In this document: positions 56,614 through 64,000 of the stretch, piece by piece
Numbering within the stretch: position 1 is the stretch's first letter
Layout: each line of letters starts with the position of its first letter
Assembly: GCA_036346225.1 (NCBI GenBank)
Contig: JARFIW010000494.1
Coordinates: 2,046,001-2,110,000, forward strand
Direction of reading: 5' to 3'
DNA: 64,000 bases
Source: Platerodrilus igneus
Lineage: Eukaryota > Arthropoda > Insecta > Coleoptera > Lycidae
Translations under genes and position numbers: made by a program
The notes under the pieces: model-generated
Told to the model about the DNA's origin: nothing
What the model saw: the letters and a program-made list of their open reading frames with translations, nothing else
Databases searched by the model: none

Positions 56614-57791
56614 GTGTTCTCTTCGTCGTCTTCCTCGTAATTTTCTTGTGGTTCTTCGCGTTCATAATGGTTTGATTGATTTTGTTCGTTATTCGTACAC
56701 GGTTGATTATTATTATTCTGGTCATCTTCATACTCTTCTACTTCTTGGTGAAATAGCTCTTCTGAAGTGAAAGTGCGTTTTTGATTAAGGTTTGGTCTTA
56801 TGTGGGTTATTTTTGTGTTAGGTCTGGCGTTACCAGATGAGGTATCCATTGGTGTAGGTTTGTAATAGTTATTGGAATTATTATTGTGTATCGTCGGTGA
56901 GTTTCTGTTAGGATTCGCGTTAAATGTTGGTCTTTGTTGATTTATATTTTGGTTAAATCTCGGTTGAAATGCGGGTCTTGAAAAGTTCGAGTTAAATGTT
57001 GGTTGATATGCGGGTTTTGTAAAGTTCGGGTAAAATGTTGGTTTTGAGAATTGTTTGTATTGGTTATTAAAGTTTGAATTATTAAAGTGTGGATTATTTG
57101 TTCGCGTTTGATTTGCTTGTGCATTGAATGAGTTAAATTTTTGTTGTGGATTTATTTGTCTTGCGGGTTGTATAGTTTTCATTGGCGTATAGCTTTTATT
57201 CGCGTTGGGGTTATATAGTCGGTTTCTGTAGTACATTACATTTTCTTCTTCAATTATCATATTCATTGCTTGTTCTAAGTTTTGGGGATGTTGAAATCTA
57301 ATTTTATCTGAAAGTCTTTCGGGTAGTGCATTTAGATAGGTATCTAATGCCATCTCGTCATACATTTTAGTTTTTATTAGTCTCACGTTTGGGTCGGTTT
57401 CTTCGATTTTGAGTTTTGTCAAGATTAGGCTTCTTACATCTTGGCATCTCATTCCAAATTGATAGGGTGACTGATTGTGTTCCATTCGTAGACCGGTTAA
57501 GTCCCTTACTAAACATTTTAAGTTCGGTTGATCGCCGAAATATGCAATTAATATTCGTTTAAACTGTTCCCATTCGTCTACGTCTTCGCGACTGGCTATT
57601 AACGTTAGTTCCCTTCCGGTTAGTTTACTGGTTATAAGGCGGATCAGCAAAGTGTTTCTGTCGTTATCGCCTGGCTTATAAAAGGTCTTTAAGAATATTT
57701 CGCTGGCTGAAATGTAATTACTGAGTAAGCAAGTGTCATTTCCATTAAATTGGGGTATCATTTCGAGGTACAGCTTCATGTCATTAGTCAT
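56568..57791 (-). CDS. Errantivirus gag
   Basis: 407 codons from ATG 57791 to a TAA at 56568. The N-terminal half is a helical capsid-like region (ELTLIASREDVDEWEQFKRI, LKCLVRDLTGLRMEHNQ, KMYDEMALDTYLNALPERLS), followed by an Asn/Gln/Pro-rich tail with repeated NF.P/F.P.F units and an acidic C-terminus. No CCHC knuckle, as usual for errantiviruses; RNA binding probably relies on the Asn/Arg-rich tail. It forms the particle core. Confidence 0.9.
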   Translation of the reverse strand: MTNDMKLYLEMIPQFNGNDTCLLSNYISASEIFLKTFYKPGDNDRNTLLIRLITSKLTGRELTLIASREDVDEWEQFKRILIAYFGDQPNLKCLVRDLTGLRMEHNQSPYQFGMRCQDVRSLILTKLKIEETDPNVRLIKTKMYDEMALDTYLNALPERLSDKIRFQHPQNLEQAMNMIIEEENVMYYRNRLYNPNANKSYTPMKTIQPARQINPQQKFNSFNAQANQTRTNNPHFNNSNFNNQYKQFSKPTFYPNFTKPAYQPTFNSNFSRPAFQPRFNQNINQQRPTFNANPNRNSPTIHNNNSNNYYKPTPMDTSSGNARPNTKITHIRPNLNQKRTFTSEELFHQEVEEYEDDQNNNNQPCTNNEQNQSNHYEREEPQENYEEDDEENTCSNFQMDYFINDLT

Positions 57792-59565
57792 CTTGGCTGG
57801 GGTAATATTTGGGTAATTTTAAAAAAAGTAAAAAAAAATTTATTTTTTTTTTGAAAAATTTTGGTTTTATTTTGTGGTTTTTCGGTGTTATTTAATGAGT
57901 TTTACGCTTGGTATTAGTTTGGTTGAGTTTACTTTTGATTTGCAGATTTTTAATTTTAATTTCCGAAGTTTCAATGGGCTGAGTTATTTTTTGTGGTAAT
58001 TTATCGGGTGTAAATGTTTTGCGTTAATTGCGACAGTTAAAACTTCTCTAATTTTTTAATTACGTCGATTTTATTTAGGTGCGTAATAATTAATTTGTTG
58101 GTTTATGCGATTGTAAGGTGTCTGTAATGCTTACAATGTTATCTGCTGTTACAGGATGTTGTTAGTCACTTAGTTGCATTTGCGTCTCTATTATGAGTTA
58201 TTTTTAATTTTTACGTGGGTGTAATTTATTACTCGCAGTGATTTTATATAATACAATTTGTGCGTCTTTAATTTATTGCAGTAAAATTTTCACGTTATAA
58301 TTTGCGTTTTAGTACCGTACTTATTTATTCTTTCCGAGTAGTTTTAGATTGATACTTAAATAAAGTTTTCAATCGTAATTTTATGCTGTTTATAATTTCA
58401 CAATGATGAGAGGTTTCGCGATGTATTTAAATAGCTTTTGATGTGATTTATTATTAGATTTTTTGCGTATTTATTCAAGGTTAGTTTCATTCACTTTTGT
58501 AAGGATGAGGTATTACGTTCAATTTGAATTTGCGCTTAGTTAATTCTCGTATTAAGATGTGGTTTTTTAATAATAGAATGTGATTTGTCTATTTACGGAT
58601 GGTATTTGAGTTTGAATCGTGGTGTTGCTTTCGCGTTTTTATTCTTGGTGTATTTTAAATTATTTTTGTGAGTCAGTTAATTCTTTTATTGGGATTATAA
58701 ATTTTTATTTCTTGTGTTAGTTGGGATTGTAGAATTAGAAATTCTAAAATTTGTTGCGCCAGTTAAGATTGAATCAGAAATTCTAAAAATTTCTTGCGTT
58801 ATTTAAGTTTTGATTCAAAAATTCTAGAAATTTTTGTGTCAGTTAAGGTTGTCGAGTTAGAGGTTTTAAAAATTTTTTTTCGCGCCAGTTAAGATTTAAT
58901 TCCGCAATCTTAAGAGGTTTGATTTTGTTTAAGAATTTTTCTTACGTTAGTTAAAACGTGATCTAGTCTCTTGTGCTTTGCGACTTTTTTAATAATTGTC
59001 TCTAGTTTTTGTTTCAGAATAATTTTTCTCAGATCTTAGTCTCAGAATTTTTTGTTGTCTCAAGTTTTCATAAATTTTTCATATATAAAAGTAAAATAAT
59101 AATAAAATTTCAATAAAGGCTTGAAGATAATCTCTAGCAATTGCTAAGTCGATTATTTTCAAAAAATGGCATAAAATATTTGTAACAATAGTCAACATAT
59201 ACATAAATAAATCATAAATCATAAAACTAGCAAATATCAATTGTCTTTGTTAATAATAAAATAAATTTCAATTGGTTTAGGAAAATGAACTCACACTAGT
59301 TGCTTGGTTGCTTTCATTGATTTTCCTTTGTTTCTGTTTTTCTTTTGGCTTCTTGGATTTGATCTATGCTTGTATCGCCTCCAATTTTTCTTTTGTTGAA
59401 TTCGAACTATGCTTGTTTCTCCTTCAACTGCTGGACTTGAACGATGCGTGTTTCTTATCCAACTTTTGTTTTTGTTCTGCCAAAATCGGAACTGAAATTC
59501 CCGGACCACCAGTTCCTCGAAGTTGGATTCGCTAGTGCCCTTTTGACATCCGTTACGACTGCGCC
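57792..59565 (-). promoter_or_regulatory. Errantivirus 5' leader with splice donor and primer site
   Basis: 1.77 kb between the LTR and gag. The primer site TGGCGCAGTCG (59566-59556) fits the tRNA-Ser 3' end. A donor, ACTAGT|GTGAGT with the intron starting at 59294, is kept in the old copies as TTAGT|GTAAGT. An ATG at 59317-59315 lies 23 bases before the donor, in the frame that would enter env. Confidence 0.7.
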
Positions 59566-60137
59566 AGTTAAGATTCGTGGCTTCGAGCGGTCCTTTTTAA
59601 AAAGACTTCTTTTGTTCCTTAACACATTTATTTGTTTAAACAGATTTGAACATGGAATTTTACAATACTGGATTAATTTATTCTAAGTCGAAATAGTTAA
59701 TACCTAATTGTACAGTGAGTTATCAGTGAACTGCAAGGTAAAAGCTGAACGTCTGATGAACTGACTAGGAGTGGAGCTCCCAGTCTTTCTCCCCCTCACA
59801 TTTCTGTGGGAACCTGCAGACGTAATGTCCGCTTACACTTCATAAATACATAGTTGCTATCTTAAAAGCTATTTATAATTACATTGTTGCAGGCTTATTC
59901 TGCGTAATCTCGGTACGTGACATCTGACGACCGTCTGTGACCTGACTTTTGCAGTGTCACTTATCCTTGTGCTACTTTGTAGCGTTTCCACTCGTGGGAA
60001 CTAAAATCATCTTAATATAATGTAATAAAATGTTGCAACGACATTGTTGCACTGTCCTAACATTTCCTAATGTTTCCTAATATTTCCTAATACAGATATT
60101 AGTTTTATATATATAATAGATGGGGGATCCTATAACT
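59566..60137 (-). repeat. 5' LTR of young errantivirus
   Basis: 572 bp, nearly identical to 50603-51184. Ends AGTTAAG and TATAACT on the plus strand, then the target duplication CGCG. Confidence 0.9.
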
Positions 60138-60141
60138 CGCG

Positions 60142-60560
60142 TTCGGTCAAGAACCCTTCCAAACATTCAGAATTGTGCACATCCAAAACGCAGGTTACAT
60201 AGTTCACATTCTTCCAAATAAGCCAACATACCTCCCAGTTTAACATTTCGCCCGTGATACTGTCCATTGTCCGTCTTGCAATTCTTCAACGTTTTCACAG
60301 CTTTGAGCAATTCATCTTCATTTTCTCATTCATATACCACCATGCAAATGCTCCAAGTATTTCCCCCCTTGTTCTATTACAATCGTTCCTCCCAAATCAT
60401 TTTATCTTGCTCGTGATACATACCTCATGTTTTATTTCGCACTACTTTGTTCACATGTTCTTACAAAAGAATTTCTATTGCTCTCTAAATCATTCTGCAT
60501 TCTTTCTTACTCATTCGGTTTCATTTCTTCTTCTGTCTATTAAAGTGTAACATTTTTCTT
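60142..60560 (-). mobile_element. LINE E, 5' fragment
   Basis: The minus strand contains helical, Lys/Glu-rich remnants (NENEDELLKAVKTLKNCKTD-like across frames) and AEML/GEMLN-like RT start. Similarity is weak; the assignment rests mostly on its position directly across the errantivirus from the other LINE E segments. Confidence 0.35.
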
Positions 60561-60809
60561 AGTTGCTCTAATTTAATTTATGATATGAAAATAGAAGTTC
60601 TTTTTGGCAAGAAGTCGATCGCAAGATTTTAAACAATCTCGTTTCGTAAGACTAAAAAAATCCGTATAGTAGCATCTGTAAGTTATTCAAAATTGTATTC
60701 TACAAACTTTGAACCTACACAATTTTCTTGTTAAGAAACTATACTATTGTCACCCTCCTGCATTTTTGGTCTTTTTCTACATATTTATTAATATTAAAAA
60801 TATTTTCAG
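60561..60809. other. Intron before exon 11
   Basis: AT-rich; ends in acceptor ATATTTTCAG. Confidence 0.4.
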
Positions 60810-60922
60810 GTAATTACTGAAAAAGAATATGAATATAGCAATCTGCAAAACGTTTGTGAGGACATGAAGAATCAACTGCAGATTATGGAAAATGCTGCTG
60901 AAGATATCGAAGACCAATCAAG
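60810..60922 (+). CDS. Coiled-coil protein gene, exon 11
   Basis: Acceptor TATTTTCAG at 60809, donor GTAAAG at 60923. Encodes VITEKEYEYSNLQNVCED and MKNQLQIMENAAEDIED, phase 0 in and phase 2 out. No following exon was found in the remaining 3 kb, so the gene continues beyond the window. Confidence 0.8.
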
Positions 60923-62351
60923 GTAAAGTGTTCTACATTGTAACGTTTTGCCTTACTGATGGGTTTTTACTCCTATATTGTCAACTGAAAGGCACAAGGA
61001 TAATTAACGAGGATTTCCTGATGATGTAAAGAGTCCAAGGTTAGTTTAGATGGAAAACGGCTCGTGGATAAGGAAACCTCCAAAGGCTAAGCGGCTAGTA
61101 GAGTGATTTGCTCTGGGTAGAACATGAGTTTGAGTCGGGGTTGGATTGCGACCAAAAATATAGTGAATATGGCGCCAACGAATTTTTGAATACAATGAAG
61201 ACCAAATTTTAGTCTGTTTGTATAAGGGGAATGCGAAAAGCTATGCTCAAATACCGCTGTATTAAAAATATCACGTGAACATAACCCTTACAAATGCTTA
61301 CCTTCTGGCTCGATATTGATTGATAAAGATGCACTGCTACACTTGTAATCAAACTAAACCAATACTAGCACAGTTTGAGCATTCTGTTAATTAATTCAAA
61401 AAAGTTTATAATTACTAAGAATCCAAACCTCACTCATTCTAACTAATAATCATAGACGTGACCGAAATGAATTTCTATTCTCTTAAGTATCAGTTGAAAA
61501 ATATTTACATTGAGCTCTCTTAACAAAATTAACCTAAAAAAAATCCGACTATCTTAGTTATAGTTAGAAAAAATATGTACCTATATACACAATAATCTTC
61601 TGAACACCTATATCTCACAAAAATTAGATAGTGTTGTTATACTTACATCATAAAAATTTAGCAATGATTATTCTTATTAATATTCAAACTTGATTATTAA
61701 GAATGACTAATGATATACTGACAGAATCTTCATTGCCTTCGGTAGTATTATTATAGACATTACATTTAACTTGTATTTTAAAATATTTCAATTAATTAAT
61801 ATTGTAGTGCAAAATGAAACAATTTAGTTATCTGAACTTAGATAATTTTATATTCAACATGATAGTTTCAATTTTGTTAATCTTGAAAGTTAACCCTTAA
61901 TATACATATATACTGCCCTCTGTAATCTTTTCATTTGTACTATTGAAAAATAAAAATGAAGTTTATCAGGTTCTTTTCACAAATAACAAAGATATCCAAA
62001 GGTCAACAACATAACGAACTTGAAAATTTCCAAGTCTAACAGTATAAAAAAACTTACTTGTTTTGTCATTCCAAATGTTGTTACAACTTGAACGTACGTA
62101 ATGAGCAACTAACTACATACCAGATGGTTATCTCTCAAAAGAATAATTGCGATGTACTTGAACCATTTTCGGAATATTTAATGATAATTGAAATTTTCTT
62201 GTTACATTAATAATCAGGTTAGAATTCTCCAACACCACATAAATTAAATAATCTTGTTACAAATAACAAACTAACATCCACGTGTATCCACGTCAAGTAA
62301 TTGCACTGCAAATTTAAATTAATAATGGCCATAAGGCTCGCTAATACTTAC
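60923..62351. other. Intron; possible tRNA-like repeat
   Basis: Mostly unassigned AT-rich sequence. At about 61085-61145 the plus strand (GGCTAAGCGGCTAGTAGAG ... GAGTTTGAGTCGGGG) looks like degenerate A and B boxes of a tRNA-derived SINE. It is also the expected place for later exons of the minus-strand gene starting at 62580; none was identified. Confidence 0.35.
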
Positions 62352-62580
62352 TGTTGTTCAAATGCCAACAATTTCCATTTACGTCTAGTTTAGTGCAAAC
62401 ACAGTCGGTAAAGCGTGGACATGAAGTGAACCAACAAAGACGATTTCCCTTTAATTCTATTTTTTTCTCACATGGCACCAAGCATAATCGCTTAGCACCA
62501 TTTCTTATCTCAAGAACAACTTTCTTAACCGACACTTGTAAATGGTAGTATTTTATGTCACCGCTCAACTTGTAATTCAT
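62352..62580 (-). CDS. Cysteine-rich first coding exon, unrecognised gene
   Basis: ATG 62580 opens 76 codons that run into a consensus donor (AACA|GTAAGT, intron from 62351), so this looks like a first coding exon rather than a chance frame. It encodes KYYHLQVSVKKVVLEIRNG and then seven cysteines in a short span (RLCLVPCEKK, LCWFTSCPRFTDCVCTKLD, NGNCWHL). The spacing is C-X3-C-X11-C-X4-C-X6-C-X-C-X9-C. There is no signal peptide at the start. I do not recognise the domain; an extracellular or zinc-binding module is possible. It lies antisense, in or beside the coiled-coil gene. Confidence 0.5.
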
Positions 62581-64000
62581 GCTCTCGGTTTTGAAGCTTA
62601 CGTTAGATTAAACAACATGTAATAAATATTACGTAAAAACGTGTAGACATATTAGGCTTGAATTGACCTCCTATAAAAATAATAACATAAATATTCGTCA
62701 AAATATTGCCAGAAAATAAACTTGTCACAACATATTTAAAAATCTATTAAAAGTAATAACGAAAATGTCAGAAAAGCTAGCTGTGAAATGTACTGTTATA
62801 TACTAAAAGTAATGCAAAGAGGTTTGAGTTGTAAAACCAACCAAACCATAAAATTGTATTTATAACCAACATAGACAGTTTCCGAGTTCTTATTTAGCCC
62901 TTAACAGTTAATTATAAAAAATTGAAATTTTTAGGAAAATTTAATGATTTTTAGAAAGCGAAAAACTTTGCATTGAGAACATTAATTAGAATGAATAAGG
63001 CTATATAACGTCAAGCTAATTTAGTAGTTAGTCATTAATAAAATTTGCGCTTTTGTATGAATGCAGACAATTTGCATCTTTATTTTGAAAAAAATATGTT
63101 GTTGCGTTTACGGCATTGTCAGTATAAATTAAGTGAGATTTAACTTCCCCGACGTCTATTAATCATGCATAACCTTGACGTATAAAAGGATTACGCCTAC
63201 AAATTAGGTTAGACGAGTAATTGTTGCGAGTAAAACACACAAATTAGTACAAAAATATACAATAACTTACTGGGTTTATTACTAAACGCTACGGCTGCTA
63301 CCTAGACTTTAGGAGTAGTCTTTTGGCTGTAGTTTTTCGACGCGGTCCAACTGTCTTCGTCGATAAAGCACAAAATAATTTTGTAGATATACGGGATAGA
63401 TACAAACATGAAAAGGGATCACTTCACCGAACTCAAAACTTCACGCATGTTCGTCCCCGTCAAATGTCGATAGTAAGGTCCTCTTATGAAAGAGGCTTTG
63501 TTTTCAAACACTGTAGACCGTCAGCACTTTTACCACGCTTTCACGGCTAAAACCGTTAAACAAAGCTTTATTCCTTTCGCATAAGAACGCAACGTTTGCG
63601 ATTAGCACATTACCTCATATATATTACTGTCCTAAAATGCGCGAGAAACTAATAATCGTGGAACTTAAACATAAAAACTTAAATTAAGGACGAGAAAAAA
63701 AACTTTTCTATACTGGATTTAAAGATCCACTCAAATTAAATAGTAAAATAAAATGTGAAGCCCTATAAACAAAGGTGCAACATCCGCCTTAAAACTTCAA
63801 ACTAAAAACAAATAAAAAATGGTCTCTTCATACGAGAGCTCACATGCACGAAAAACTTAAATTAAATTTTTCTATAGGCGGCACCTAGTTTTTTAAACGG
63901 TAGCAATACATACGATACCAGGAAAAAGAAATGAGTAGCTGCCCAATTTTAAGGCTAACTCAACTAAGCGCGTAAAAGTCTTGTTTACAACCGCACGACC
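62581..64000. other. Right edge, no confident feature
   Basis: A TATAAAAGG box occurs on the plus strand at 63181 but no gene is recognised after it. A 75-codon frame at 63323-63550 starts with TTG and shows no known domain. The rest is AT-rich. Confidence 0.4.

Larger units (their letters stand above)
50603..60137 (-). mobile_element. Young, nearly intact endogenous errantivirus (Gypsy type)
   Basis: A 9.5-kb element on the minus strand with gag, pro, pol and env. LTRs of 582 and 572 bp have AGTTA...TAACT ends and are flanked by a perfect 4-bp duplication CGCG (50599-50602 and 60138-60141). By eye the LTRs differ at about seven positions and one 10-bp indel, so insertion was recent. Gag, pol and env frames are open; the only clear lesion I find is a one-base deletion in the protease. 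It lies in antisense orientation within a 16-kb intron of the coiled-coil gene. Confidence 0.9.

Noticed and set aside
63323..63550. 75-codon plus-strand frame after a TATA-like box
   Set aside because: It begins with TTG, has no ATG or splice support and no recognisable domain; codon content looks random.

Overview
The window looks like AT-rich arthropod, most likely insect, nuclear DNA. It has spliced genes with introns of about 45-53 bp, Gypsy/errantivirus, Copia-like and LINE retroelements, half-tRNA and tRNA-Ser/Leu primer sites, and a tandem C2H2 zinc-finger gene. Nothing points to bacteria or to CRISPR. The species cannot be named from the sequence. | One host gene forms the backbone. 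It is a plus-strand gene for a long coiled-coil protein, with at least eleven exons in clusters at 11.45, 21.4-22.0, 41.1-41.8, 44.0-44.4 and 60.8 kb. Reading phases agree across every join. Introns within clusters are 45-53 bp; introns between clusters are 2-19 kb and are filled with transposable elements. Other host candidates are a minus-strand 24-finger C2H2 gene (23.2-25.2 kb), a minus-strand cysteine-rich first exon (62.35-62.58 kb) and a partial minus-strand ORF at the left edge. | Layout. 0-3.8 kb: Copia-like 5' end, LINE 3' ends, first half of a jockey-type LINE. 3.78-10.38 kb: minus-strand Gypsy element A (LTRs, tRNA-Leu primer site, gag-pol) that carries, where env would be, an OARD1/TARG1-like ADP-ribose macrodomain followed by a CCCH zinc finger. 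11.9-16.3 kb: LINE split by a 1.64-kb LTR-like insertion. 17.1-20.7 kb: two 1.2-kb direct repeats. 22.5-38.8 kb: old plus-strand errantivirus copy in a tandem LTR-internal-LTR-leader arrangement, itself hit by a LINE carrying a 93-bp minisatellite and by a 191-bp solo LTR. 38.9-46.5 kb: tRNA-like SINEs and LINE fragments. 48.0-60.6 kb: a LINE interrupted by a solo LTR of element A, a transposase-tail remnant and a young, nearly intact minus-strand errantivirus (50603-60137) with gag, pro, pol and env. | How parts work together. In the errantivirus, gag-pro-pol appear to be read through two -1 shifts, and env appears to be made from a spliced RNA whose donor lies in the 5' leader and whose acceptor lies near the end of pol. 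The most unusual system is element A: a Gypsy retrotransposon that appears to have captured a host-type ADP-ribosyl hydrolase. All coordinates and homology calls were made by eye; no database search was possible.
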